Assembly: GCA_946629155.1 (NCBI GenBank)
Contig: CAMOXM010000010.1
Location: forward strand, 1-21,663
Source: UBA9848 sp003454065
GTDB taxonomy: Bacteria > Spirochaetota > Spirochaetia > Sphaerochaetales > Sphaerochaetaceae
Length of the DNA: 21,663 nt
Reading direction: 5' to 3'
The position numbers and the translations under genes were made by a program. The notes under the pieces are model-generated. The model had not been told where the DNA came from. It saw only the letters and a program-made list of their open reading frames with translations, and did not search any database. Positions within the stretch are counted from its first letter, which is position 1. Each line of letters starts with the position of its first letter. Shown one piece after another: positions 1 to 7,663 of this stretch.

Positions 1-1
1 T

Positions 2-82
2 CGTATTTCACTGATTTCCGGCGGTTATCAGACCCGAAGGGCATCAGGCGAAATCGGACTCTGAGGTTTTAGAAGCGCCCAT
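2..82 (-). other. Left-edge start region of a possible downstream gene
   Basis: After the lipoprotein stop at 114 there is a strong Shine-Dalgarno, AAAGGAGG (91-98), placed 8 nt before an ATG at 82. That ATG opens only a 12-codon ORF, MGASKTSESDFA, ending in a TGA at 44-46. The TGA overlaps a second ATG (TGATG) at 44, whose frame stays open to the window edge (MPFGSDNRRKSVKY). This could be a leader peptide translationally coupled to the next gene, a gene start hidden by a sequencing frameshift, or coincidence. I recognise no family. Positions 1-113 hold nothing else I can support. Confidence 0.3.
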
Positions 83-113
83 CAGAATCGCCTCCTTTGG
101 GAAGCGCTCCAGA

Positions 114-1334
114 TCACTTCACCGTAAAATACTTCTCCGGCACGACGATATCGGCATTGCCCATATATCCCTTTCCGCCCATGATGTAAGTATCCTGGTA
201 AACCAAAAACACGTTTCTGCTCTTTACGCCTGTGGAAACATTCGTATAATTCGCTCCGTTCCACTTGGCGCCCGGGGTGTATTTATTGTACGCTTTCTGC
301 AAATCAGCCATATTCGTCAGCTTGCTCGCGCCTTTGATGACGTTTATGGCATGCTGTCCAAGACCTGCGCTTTGCGTAAACCCGTAGCTATATGCCCATG
401 TTCCGAAACGATTCGCTCCGCCTTTGGCAACAATGGAGCTCTCGACTTTCTTCAGGATCGCAGGGAAATCCCCAGCCTCTTTGGACAGATCTATTCCAAG
501 AGCTCCGGGATAGCCCATGAGCGGAGAAGGCAGATCAGCTTCGATGAAATAGCCGCCATAATTGAGAAGCTGCTTCAAAAGCGGTTCGGTATGAGCATCG
601 TTCGTGCAGAAGAATGCGGCTTTCTTGCCGTATTGGCTTATCCATGACGGAACCTTTTCCAAAATGTATTGCTGCGCGCCTGCGACACCGACATCGGATG
701 TGGGGTCCGGAGCGGTCTCGAGCACGAACCTCATATTGAACTCATCGCATGCAGCCCTCATTATGGCAACCCTTCTGCTCATGGTTTCATAAGACATGTG
801 CCTCGGGAACGAAATATGAACGAAAGTATCGCAACCAAGCTCATGAGCCGTCCTTATTATCAAATAGCCTCTTGAAACGAAATCGTTGTTTGCAACAAGA
901 TCGGCTGTTTTCGAAATCTCAGGAATGTCCTCGTGCGATTCGCCCGCTATGCAAATGACATCTTTTCTCTTTTCCTTGACCTGTCTGAAAGCCTCGGTTG
1001 TTCCCGGCACGGCCTGATTCACGATTATCGCCTTGATTTTCGGGTCATCAGCCAAACCGGCGATTACAGCTATCGTGGTTTCAGCCTCTTCCATGAAATT
1101 ATCAGGGTATGTGACATGAGTGATCATGCCGCCTTTTTTGGAATCGCCATATTCCGAAATCAATGCCTCAGCTCCTCGAAGATCGTCTTCGCTCTGCGAC
1201 ACGGTGCCCGTGACTATGCCTATCCTGAAATCACTATCGCTCTTAGTGGAAGGAACCGATCCGCTCTTCTTGCTGCAAGAAGCAAAAGCAATAACCGCAA
1301 TGAATATGCTCAACAATAGAATTATCCTCTTCAT
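114..1334 (-). CDS. DUF3798-like periplasmic-binding-type lipoprotein
   Basis: A 406-aa exported lipoprotein. Residues 1-19 form a signal peptide (MKR plus a hydrophobic stretch) ending in the lipobox F-A-S-C, with Cys20 as lipidated residue. Phe at -3 is non-canonical but tolerated in relaxed lipoboxes such as those of spirochaetes. The mature part resembles DUF3798 proteins, uncharacterised relatives of sugar ABC-transporter binding proteins; the segment near residue 40, GIVTGTVSQSEDDLRGAE, is the recognisable block (family call from memory). The start has a good site, AAGGAG 5 nt before ATG. It follows sheath 2 after 48 nt with no terminator seen, so it may be co-transcribed with the CIS or be an ordinary neighbour. 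Nothing shows a role in injection. A solute-binding or surface lipoprotein is the safest reading. Confidence 0.8.
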   Translation of the reverse strand: MKRIILLLSIFIAVIAFASCSKKSGSVPSTKSDSDFRIGIVTGTVSQSEDDLRGAEALISEYGDSKKGGMITHVTYPDNFMEEAETTIAVIAGLADDPKIKAIIVNQAVPGTTEAFRQVKEKRKDVICIAGESHEDIPEISKTADLVANNDFVSRGYLIIRTAHELGCDTFVHISFPRHMSYETMSRRVAIMRAACDEFNMRFVLETAPDPTSDVGVAGAQQYILEKVPSWISQYGKKAAFFCTNDAHTEPLLKQLLNYGGYFIEADLPSPLMGYPGALGIDLSKEAGDFPAILKKVESSIVAKGGANRFGTWAYSYGFTQSAGLGQHAINVIKGASKLTNMADLQKAYNKYTPGAKWNGANYTNVSTGVKSRNVFLVYQDTYIMGGKGYMGNADIVVPEKYFTVK

Positions 1335-1382
1335 ATGTTCTCCTTAAGGACGCTTCTGAAAACCTGCTTTCGATGACGCCCT

Positions 1383-2867
1383 CTATTCAGTCATTATGTT
1401 AGAGCCGTTCTTGTCGGCAGAAAACACCACTCTGAAGAACTCAAACGGTCTTGCTATAGCCAATCCGACCTCGAACGACAATATTCCCAATTCCACATTC
1501 TCGGGCGGATTGGTTTCCTCGTCGCATCTGACATAAAACGCTTCGTCCGGAGTGTTGCCATGCAAATAGCCTTTTCTCCACAAATTCAGCAGGAAAGCCG
1601 TGACATATCTGACGAGCCTTTTTTGAAGCTGCTGATTGTTATTCTCGAAAACCGCCCAGCGCGTTTCCTCTTTCAAATATTTGCAAACCGCTGAAAACGT
1701 TCTCCTCACGTTTATCATATTCCACTCAGTGTCGGATGACAAAGTCTTGCATCCCCAGACCTTGACCCCCTGACCTCGCACGTTCTTGAAGAAATTCACT
1801 TTGTTTTCATAAAGCATTTCCATTTCCGGCTTTGTAAGCTTCCTTGCCAAATCCGTTACGCCCTTAAGCACCTGACCAGCCGGCGGAACATAAATGCCCT
1901 TGTCATGATCCGACTTCGCTATCATGCCGGCAACAGCGCCGGAGGCAGGAACGACTTTGCTACCGCCTCCGAAAGACACCGGCATGCTCATCGAAAGATT
2001 AGGATAATAGCATGCGGCAAAGGCATTGTCGAGACTATTGGCCCATTCGCAGGCCTCATCAACTGTCAGATTCGGGGGCAAATCGAGGAGAGCGAACCTG
2101 TTCCTGAACTCCTCGGCTTGATACATCATCTCGTAATGTATTTGGAAAACGCTGACATAGTCATCACCAAAGATATCAATGTCGGGGACGCTTAAAAGCT
2201 TGACTTCATCAAAATGCCTGAAGGAATTAAGCCCTGAATAGTCCGCAGGAGAATTGTAATGTCCGAGGAAGCTTCCAGCCGTAATCCCGTGCAAGCCATC
2301 ATTTCCATCATGGAAATTCTGGAAGATGCACGGCTCGATATTCTTGAAGTCACCGATGCTCTCGGCATCTACGAAACGCGAATTCTTGTTGATATATCGA
2401 ACGAAATACCTTTCATCATCTTTGGAATAGGCCATGTGGAGCAAGTTCTCCACTTCATCGCCCCTCTGCAACGATAGCGAAAAATGCCCTTCGCCATCCC
2501 TCCAGGCGGAGACCTTTATCGAATTTCCCCAAGCGCCTTCGGTCTTTACGGTCATTCTGAAAATGTCTCTGCCGTCCGCAAACTCGTATATCGAACGCTT
2601 TACGGTATTGAGATTGGCGACCCTGACCACCATGCATTCGTCACCGCCGTTCTGGAAGAAACCCGCAACCGCGTACGGCAGATTTCCAGGACCGCTCAAG
2701 TCGCCGAAATGCTGCTTGTATTCATCAAAACTTCGAACGAGAACAGGCTTGTTGAGCTCGCCCTTCTGCGTGATTCCAACGAATCCGGCGACGCAACGCG
2801 TATCGATGTCAGGCTGGCTGACATACGTCTTCTTCTCTACGTAAACACCTGGAAACTTATACGGCAC
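1383..2867 (-). CDS. Contractile tail sheath protein, second paralogue (sheath 2)
   Basis: A 494-aa tail sheath protein. The N-terminus PGVYVEKKT and the block GFFQNGGDECMVVRV (about residues 69-83) match the sheath N-terminal domain. The C-terminal domain has the conserved series VWGCKTLSSD, INVRRTF, the long helix RLVRYVTAFLLNLWRKG, and EAFYVRCDEETNPPEN. It starts with GTG at 2867, preceded by GGAG 7 nt upstream, 15 nt after the vWA gene stop. It is about 90 residues longer than sheath 1 and keeps a full variable middle domain (about 95-250) where sheath 1 has only a Lys/Ala linker. CIS loci of the Afp/PVC type often carry several sheath genes, and the minor ones may sit at the baseplate or cap. 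Here it is far from sheath 1 and beside the vWA protein, so a special position in the particle is plausible but inferred. Confidence 0.93.
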   Translation of the reverse strand: MPYKFPGVYVEKKTYVSQPDIDTRCVAGFVGITQKGELNKPVLVRSFDEYKQHFGDLSGPGNLPYAVAGFFQNGGDECMVVRVANLNTVKRSIYEFADGRDIFRMTVKTEGAWGNSIKVSAWRDGEGHFSLSLQRGDEVENLLHMAYSKDDERYFVRYINKNSRFVDAESIGDFKNIEPCIFQNFHDGNDGLHGITAGSFLGHYNSPADYSGLNSFRHFDEVKLLSVPDIDIFGDDYVSVFQIHYEMMYQAEEFRNRFALLDLPPNLTVDEACEWANSLDNAFAACYYPNLSMSMPVSFGGGSKVVPASGAVAGMIAKSDHDKGIYVPPAGQVLKGVTDLARKLTKPEMEMLYENKVNFFKNVRGQGVKVWGCKTLSSDTEWNMINVRRTFSAVCKYLKEETRWAVFENNNQQLQKRLVRYVTAFLLNLWRKGYLHGNTPDEAFYVRCDEETNPPENVELGILSFEVGLAIARPFEFFRVVFSADKNGSNIMTE

Positions 2868-2882
2868 CTTACTTCTCCGATC

Positions 2883-4220
2883 CTATTTCTTGAACTTGCT
2901 GAAAATTCCGAAAATCTTCCCCAAGCCTCCTTTGGCTTTCCCTGCAGCGCCCTTGGCTTTGCCGACAGCTCCTTTGGCTTTCCCTGCAGCGCCCTTGGCT
3001 TTGTCGCCCATGCCTTTGACATCGAATCCGCCGTCGCCTCCGCTCGCACCCGGCTGTCCGCCAAGATATTCGGGGAGATATTTGCAGAACGGGCATTCAT
3101 CCCAACTATCCTTCATCCTGTTGCCGCAATCGGGACATCTCCTATCCGTAATGCCCATGGATTCGCGTGACTTCTTCTTCGAAAGAAGCGACACCATCAC
3201 AGCTATTATGACGACGATTATGACAACTATGCCTATGCCTATCCAAAGATAGATGGGTATGGTCTTCTTTATCGCCGTGAACTTCTTAGCGCTTCTGCCA
3301 TACCCATCGCGAACATCGACTTCAAGGCTCAGATCATGAAGCAAACCGTCGCCGCCTTTCAAAAACCCGATAACACCGATTTTAGCTCTGAAATCGAGGA
3401 TATACGAATCGGAAACAACATCGATGACTTTCGAAAGCGTGGATGACAAATCCCTTATCATCGGCGTGTAATAGTATTTGCCATTCGTTGCGTAGGAGAT
3501 ATCCTCCATCCTGACCTGCGTACTCGTTGATGGAGCTCTGATTCCAATCGTGAAGATTGGTATGTTCGCCTGCTCGATAGCGGTCATGAATTGCCTGGCT
3601 GGCGTTATGCTATTATTGTCCCTCTCATCAGAGACAACGATAATCACCTTTCTGTCGCTGTCTTTCTTGGCCACCAGATTCACCAAAGCCTGAAGCGAGT
3701 CGTATATCCTCGGCGCCTTGTCAGCGCTTCCCTCGAATGTGGATATCATATCGGCCTGAAATTCCTTCTGCGCAACATCCTCGACAACAGGGGTGATCGT
3801 ATCGCCCATCGAATAAATGGAGATCTTATCCTTTTCCGTCATCAAATCGACGAAATTGACGATAGCAGTAGCCTGTATCGACATCGTCGCCTTTTGGAGA
3901 TTCACAGGAAACACTATATTATAGTTGACGCCCTCGCTCGTATTCTTGAATACCGACACGCCGATCTTGCCGACACCTGTCTTCCCATTATCTATCGTCA
4001 CCTTGAAAGCATCGCTTCCAAGCGCTGCCAAAGGCGTCCCATCGGGCTTTTCGACCGTAACATAGGCCTTGAAATTGGGATACTTGCGATCTACAAGCTG
4101 GTTTACCTGAACATTCAATTCCTTATTCGCATTGCTAGAAGAATCGTCTGCAGCAAAAACAAAAGCAGCAGCGAGAAGAACCAGCACCAATGCCGCGAAC
4201 TTTTTCAAAAAGCCTCTCAT
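2883..4220 (-). CDS. vWA-domain membrane protein with zinc ribbon and KAKGAAG tail
   Basis: A 445-aa protein with clear domain order: signal peptide (1-23, cleavage likely after VFAA), a vWA-type domain (about 97-275) preceded by a small beta domain, one transmembrane helix (about 323-347), a zinc ribbon (Cys362, Cys365, Cys376, Cys379), then a Gly/Lys/Ala-rich heptad tail and a basic amphipathic end. The topology would put the vWA domain outside the inner membrane and the ribbon and tail in the cytoplasm. The MIDAS DxSxS motif is replaced by Pro105-x-Asn107-x-Gln109, while a VVSDERDN strand end is kept, so classical metal-dependent binding is unlikely. It starts 3 nt after the FHA stop, with GGAAGG about 10 nt upstream. 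Its place between FHA and sheath 2 genes suggests a membrane anchor or baseplate receptor for the CIS (inference). Confidence 0.85.
   Translation of the reverse strand: MRGFLKKFAALVLVLLAAAFVFAADDSSSNANKELNVQVNQLVDRKYPNFKAYVTVEKPDGTPLAALGSDAFKVTIDNGKTGVGKIGVSVFKNTSEGVNYNIVFPVNLQKATMSIQATAIVNFVDLMTEKDKISIYSMGDTITPVVEDVAQKEFQADMISTFEGSADKAPRIYDSLQALVNLVAKKDSDRKVIIVVSDERDNNSITPARQFMTAIEQANIPIFTIGIRAPSTSTQVRMEDISYATNGKYYYTPMIRDLSSTLSKVIDVVSDSYILDFRAKIGVIGFLKGGDGLLHDLSLEVDVRDGYGRSAKKFTAIKKTIPIYLWIGIGIVVIIVVIIAVMVSLLSKKKSRESMGITDRRCPDCGNRMKDSWDECPFCKYLPEYLGGQPGASGGDGGFDVKGMGDKAKGAAGKAKGAVGKAKGAAGKAKGGLGKIFGIFSKFKK
2919..3002 (-). repeat. Four heptad repeats (KAKGAAG type) in the vWA protein tail
   Basis: Residues 407-434 consist of four consecutive seven-residue units, KAKGAAG, KAKGAVG, KAKGAAG and KAKGGLG. 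At DNA level two 34-nt blocks (2928-2961 and 2970-3003) appear identical, 42 nt apart, suggesting recent unit duplication. The composition resembles histone-H1-like and other basic Ala/Lys/Gly tails. It could contact an acidic partner, nucleic acid or membrane lipid; the sequence does not decide. Confidence 0.9.
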
Positions 4221-4223
4221 ATA

Positions 4224-4613
4224 TCAATACCTTCCTTCCGATTTCAAAAGCTTCACGCAGAATTGAACTCCGTTAAACTCTATTATATCGCCATCCATAA
4301 CCGTAGTTCTGGAAACCTGACTGTTGTTAACCTTCATGCTGTTATCACCGCTCAAATCGACGACCGTGCAATCGTTTCCCTGTATTATGATCGCAGCCTG
4401 CTGTCTCAAAAGGCCGTACTCCGGAATATGAATCTCGCAATCCGTTCCGCTTCCGATAATCGTCTTGCCTTCATGCAGCGTGAAATACCTGTGAGCGATG
4501 CCGTTATCGTTCATAATAACGAACCATCCCGCCAAAGGCGCTATGCAAATCGGACAATACTTCCACGAAGAATCCATCAAATGACCTTCTTGAGGACATC
4601 TCTTATAACCCAT
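4224..4613 (-). CDS. FHA-like domain protein with N-terminal zinc ribbon
   Basis: A 129-aa cytoplasmic protein. Residues 5-25 form a degenerate zinc ribbon, with Cys6, His11, Cys20 and Cys23 as possible ligands. Residues 43-122 have the FHA layout: IIGSGTDCEIHIPE, then VVDLSGDNSMKVNN, then VMDGDIIEFNGVQFCV. FHA domains normally bind phosphothreonine through IGR and SxxH motifs. Here the Arg is Ser55 and the SxxH block reads LLRQQA, so phosphopeptide recognition is doubtful and a structural role more likely. The start has AAGGAGAG just before ATG. The zinc ribbon matches that of the next gene product (vWA protein), and the two genes are 3 nt apart, which argues for a joint function. FHA proteins also occur in type VI secretion loci as regulators or assembly factors. 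Confidence 0.85.
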   Translation of the reverse strand: MGYKRCPQEGHLMDSSWKYCPICIAPLAGWFVIMNDNGIAHRYFTLHEGKTIIGSGTDCEIHIPEYGLLRQQAAIIIQGNDCTVVDLSGDNSMKVNNSQVSRTTVMDGDIIEFNGVQFCVKLLKSEGRY

Positions 4614-4725
4614 ACGCTCTCCTTCGTTCGATCAGGCGCGATGGCAAAAACGCTTTTGCCGCCATGCCTTAATCAAGGCGCTTCCAATTCCTGCCGCTCT
4701 AATCCGAGGCTTCCGGAAGCACCCG
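4614..4725. other. Intergenic region with three palindromes
   Basis: This 112-nt gap between the 515-aa gene and the FHA gene holds three inverted repeats: GCTTCCGGAAGC (4709-4720, perfect), a GCCTT/AAGGC stem with a 4-nt loop (4666-4679), and GGCAAAA/TTTTGCC with a 4-nt loop (4643-4660). None is followed by a T tract on either strand, so they are not typical terminators. RNA stabilisation or processing hairpins, or a remnant palindromic repeat element, are possible. No convincing promoter was seen here. Confidence 0.5.
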
Positions 4726-6273
4726 TTACATAACCTGATAAATCCAAATGGTTCCGCTATTATCCCTGCCCTTCTGACCGATGTCGAAGGAAATCTCCGG
4801 AGCGAAATCCACCACATCCGCCCTGTCGATAATGAAATGGTAGTTTCTCCATCTGTTCTTGGTGTCTATGCCTTCTATATTTATAAGCTCGTATTTCTTT
4901 GAATTCAATTTGACGTCAACCTCATAGTTGCCGTTATAGACATCGGTCCTCCTGATCACGAGCATATTATTGCCCTTCGTGACATTGCGGACAACGAACC
5001 TCATCTCGCCGCCTATCCAGCGTTTGACGACATCGTTGACCTTCCTGCCATCCGGATATGTGAAGGTTTCGTTGGAAGTAGTAGGATATGCACTGCCCAC
5101 AAACCTCACATCATGCATCTGCATCGACTCCTTAGAACCCATTGAAATCGTATCGATAAGGGTGTAATGCTCGTTGTTGAACAAAAGAACATTCGGCATA
5201 TCCTGACTCATCAGCAATATGTCGTTTGTGGATATCTGCCTCTCAGACAGCGTAGCCCTCAGCCCGTCTATGACTATCTTATGGAGAGACAGTATGTTAT
5301 TGAGCTCCTCGTATGTTCCGTTGTACGTCTTGACCGTATCGCCAAGCATGAACACCGCCTCACGCGCATCAAGATAAGAGTCCTTCGTGATATAGCCGAG
5401 CTCCTTCTCAGGATTCTTCCTCTCGTATTCGGCTATCTCGAATATCAGCTGATAGTCAACATTGTATATGGGATAGAAAATGCTCACGACATCATCGAAG
5501 AAAGCTCCAGCCGTCTGTATTACCATCTTCGAAGTCATGGCCAGCGTCTGAAGCGACAGAAGCGAAGCCAAGGGAAGAACCGTATAGCACATGGTAGCTA
5601 CCTTTTCCGTTTTCTCGAAAATGTCAAGCATGAAATTCTGGAAAAAGCTCGATATCCCCTTCTTCATTTTCGATGTCCATTGAACATATCTGAAATCTAT
5701 CTCGTTAGCGGAAGGAACTACGAATTTGGAAGAATCGCTATTCTTCAACTCGCGGATTCCGCTGCCCTTCTTATCCTCGGCGAGACGTATTCTCGCAAGC
5801 TCTATGAAACTGTCCGGATCCGGTATCTCACTCACTATTTCGATTATGGACGATTCCTTCTTGTGCTGGAATCCCTGCAAATCGAAATTATCGACATTCT
5901 TGTAAAAATCCTCAAGAACCTCATTGTATCTTATGGTGACATAGGCCGTACACGGCAAGGAGAACTTCTTAAGATCCAAAACCATGACCTGCGGAGCATA
6001 GAGGAACACGGGCCTGCCATATCCGTCAATCGCAAGACCAGGATTCACGACAAGCGAAATCAGACCGCCTTTCGTCTGCTTGGACTCAACAAGCAGCGAA
6101 TCCAAAAAATCAGGAACGACGCCGAACCCGTTGAATATCGTATTGTACAGCCTCTCCTTGTTGAAATGGTATTCCTCCATTTCATTCCAAAATTTCGGAG
6201 TAGCACGCAACCCAGGAAAAAAATTGGATCTTTTGAAAAGTATATCCTCAAATTTCTTATTGCCTTTGCCCAC
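4726..6273 (-). CDS. CIS-associated protein of unknown function (515 aa)
   Basis: A 515-aa soluble protein with no signal peptide. It starts at GTG 6273, with AAGGAAGG 8 nt upstream; an out-of-frame ATG at 6280 sits too close to that site. The N-terminal part (about 18-95) has the pattern FxxERxYNxxFNGFGVV...LVVNPGLAIDGYGRPV. This resembles a domain I recall in uncharacterised proteins of other CIS loci (HGxGVV followed by PGxAxDxxGRE). The middle is helical and the C-terminal 150 residues look beta-rich, ending in IWIYQVM. It follows its own predicted promoter. A baseplate, adaptor or target-facing component is possible, but this is position-based; I cannot assign a molecular function. It is not an obvious tail fibre, having no collagen-like or beta-helical repeats. 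Confidence 0.8.
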   Translation of the reverse strand: MGKGNKKFEDILFKRSNFFPGLRATPKFWNEMEEYHFNKERLYNTIFNGFGVVPDFLDSLLVESKQTKGGLISLVVNPGLAIDGYGRPVFLYAPQVMVLDLKKFSLPCTAYVTIRYNEVLEDFYKNVDNFDLQGFQHKKESSIIEIVSEIPDPDSFIELARIRLAEDKKGSGIRELKNSDSSKFVVPSANEIDFRYVQWTSKMKKGISSFFQNFMLDIFEKTEKVATMCYTVLPLASLLSLQTLAMTSKMVIQTAGAFFDDVVSIFYPIYNVDYQLIFEIAEYERKNPEKELGYITKDSYLDAREAVFMLGDTVKTYNGTYEELNNILSLHKIVIDGLRATLSERQISTNDILLMSQDMPNVLLFNNEHYTLIDTISMGSKESMQMHDVRFVGSAYPTTSNETFTYPDGRKVNDVVKRWIGGEMRFVVRNVTKGNNMLVIRRTDVYNGNYEVDVKLNSKKYELINIEGIDTKNRWRNYHFIIDRADVVDFAPEISFDIGQKGRDNSGTIWIYQVM

Positions 6274-6315
6274 GTCTCATACCTTCCTTAAACCTGTCTA
6301 TCGCTATGGATGAAA

Positions 6316-6344
6316 ATTATATGGCTTTTCGAAAAATAAAGCAA
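6316..6344 (-). promoter_or_regulatory. Predicted sigma70-type promoter for the 515-aa gene and downstream genes
   Basis: On the minus strand, TTGCTT (6339-6344) and a perfect TATAAT (6316-6321) are separated by exactly 17 bp. Transcription would begin near 6309, giving a leader of about 36 nt before the GTG at 6273. It lies in the only sizeable AT-rich gap of this part of the locus (6274-6361). The -35 matches only TTG of the consensus, so strength is uncertain. Confidence 0.5.
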
Positions 6345-6361
6345 AAAAAGAACGAATCCGA

Positions 6362-7180
6362 TCAGAAATACACTCCGTCTTCTCCCATCGTCTCCATTCC
6401 CTCATCGAACATGGTGATCTTTCTCTCTATCTTCTTCGGTCGCTTGAAACAAACATAGGCTTTCATGTGCGCGGGCTTCTCCCTTTGCACCATCCTATGA
6501 ATGTTCTCCACTAGCGAGCTATCGAATTCAGACTCTAGAATGGGGAAATAGACATAGAACGAAAATTTCTCCTTTGAATTCCCGAATATCGGAGAATCAA
6601 TCTGAACCTTGTTCGAAATGGTCATTTCTGTAAACGGAGCCGCACCTTCTATCACATCAGGAATAATGCCTGTCAATATGTATAGCAAAAGGCGAAGTCC
6701 CTTCTGCGTGCCGCGCAGCTTGTAAATAGGGATGGCGAATTGTATCATCTTCCTGACCACATCCTCTCTGTTCCCGAACAAGCTCAAGTCGATATTGAAC
6801 CATGCGGCCAACGCCGGCAAAAAGAATTTCGGAGTCTTCATCGGGGAGAAGAACTTGTCAACATTATCGAGAATCATCGAACGGCCGTTGATCACATGCT
6901 GAAAAACCATCAGAAACTGCTCGAGGAAGAAATTGTTCTCCTCATACACTTCGGGCAGCAAGCCGTTGAAGCTTTTCGGCGTACCGGAGTAAAACGTGAT
7001 GAAACCGATGCTCTCGTTGTAATCAACATCCCTCACCACCAGCTGATTACCATATTGCTCATCATACACTATGTCATACTTCAGCCAATAAAGCTTGTCG
7101 TTGATCAATTTGGCGGCATCGAAAAGAGAAAGCCCCATGAAGATTTTAGGGTCAAGTTTTTCTATCTCGATCTCAGGCAT
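6362..7180 (-). CDS. gpI-like phage tail / baseplate protein
   Basis: A 272-aa protein resembling the P2 gpI family of tail proteins that connect the baseplate wedge. The recognisable part is about residues 75-180: LLPEVYEENNFFLEQFLMVF, then FFSPMKTPKFFLPALAAWF and a YKLRGTQKGLRLLLYILTG block, which is the diagnostic gpI motif (RGTxxGL). The C-terminal part (about 190-250) ends in a region on metabolically non-descript basic residues. The ATG follows directly on the TGA of the DUF1257 gene (TGAATG), so translation is probably coupled. In P2-like and CIS gene orders gpI normally stands next to gpJ; here it is separated from gpJ by the terminator, sheath, tube and DUF1257 genes. Confidence 0.8.
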   Translation of the reverse strand: MPEIEIEKLDPKIFMGLSLFDAAKLINDKLYWLKYDIVYDEQYGNQLVVRDVDYNESIGFITFYSGTPKSFNGLLPEVYEENNFFLEQFLMVFQHVINGRSMILDNVDKFFSPMKTPKFFLPALAAWFNIDLSLFGNREDVVRKMIQFAIPIYKLRGTQKGLRLLLYILTGIIPDVIEGAAPFTEMTISNKVQIDSPIFGNSKEKFSFYVYFPILESEFDSSLVENIHRMVQREKPAHMKAYVCFKRPKKIERKITMFDEGMETMGEDGVYF

Positions 7181-7588
7181 TCATTTCCACCTTCTAAGCG
7201 TGAGCTTAACGTTCTGTTGCAAATCCTGCTTTTCCTCTACAACATTATAACCCATGTCCTTGACTTTATCCAAGACGTTTTCATAGGCGTATTGCCTTGT
7301 GATCTTATTAAGAATATCCTCCTGCTTAAGACCTGTGAACGTCTCTATGGCCCACCAATCAGCCACGAACTCGTAATTCTTATCGACTTTTCTGACCCCT
7401 ATGCTGTACTTGCATCCGGTTTTTATCTCCATGATGCAGTTCTCGATTATCTCATCCTTCCCATAACCTTGAACTGTAATCAGCTGATCGTTCTGCGCCT
7501 CGATAAATTTCATGTTGATATTAGTCAGCGCCTTTTTAAGAATCGTCAGATCTTTGATTGTTGTATCGATTTTTGAAATATGCGACAT
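7181..7588 (-). CDS. DUF1257 (Ycf35-like) protein
   Basis: A 135-aa protein matching the DUF1257/Ycf35 family over its full length. It opens with MSHISKIDTTIKDLTILKKA, has VADWW at 75-79, RQYAY at 98-102 and closes with LTLRRWK, all family hallmarks. The family is best known from cyanobacteria and algal plastids; its biochemical role is not established. In other genomes its genes often stand with Ycf46-type AAA+ ATPase and DUF2997 genes (from memory), and both of those occur in this same locus at 19659-21412. The start is ATG 7588, only 10 nt after the T tract of the terminator behind the tube gene, with no good Shine-Dalgarno, so expression should be low and depend on readthrough. Confidence 0.88.
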   Translation of the reverse strand: MSHISKIDTTIKDLTILKKALTNINMKFIEAQNDQLITVQGYGKDEIIENCIMEIKTGCKYSIGVRKVDKNYEFVADWWAIETFTGLKQEDILNKITRQYAYENVLDKVKDMGYNVVEEKQDLQQNVKLTLRRWK

Positions 7589-7597
7589 AATTATTTT

Positions 7598-7639
7598 AAA
7601 AAAAATATGCCCTTCCTATATCATAGAAAGGACATATTT
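7598..7639 (-). terminator. Intrinsic terminator / attenuator after the tube gene
   Basis: Read on the minus strand, a stem of about 16 bp (arms 7624-7639 and 7603-7618, two G-U pairs, loop of 5 nt at 7619-7623) is followed by a run of eight U (7598-7605). This is a textbook Rho-independent terminator. It begins 25 nt after the tube gene stop and ends 10 nt before the DUF1257 start. As no promoter fits between it and the next gene, partial readthrough must supply DUF1257 and gpI-like transcripts. Confidence 0.85.
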
Positions 7640-7663
7640 GCTGCTAAAAAGACGAACTACGGA

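Noticed and set aside
3591..4733. Long plus-strand open frame (380 codons) opposite the vWA and FHA genes
   Set aside because: It is antisense to two well-supported genes, crosses their boundary, has no ribosome site or recognisable domain, and follows from the codon use of the minus-strand genes.
5167..6291. Long plus-strand open frame (374 codons) opposite the 515-aa gene
   Set aside because: Antisense shadow: no family match, composition rich in Arg, Ile, Leu and Tyr as expected from a reversed frame, and it would run through the promoter region of the real gene.
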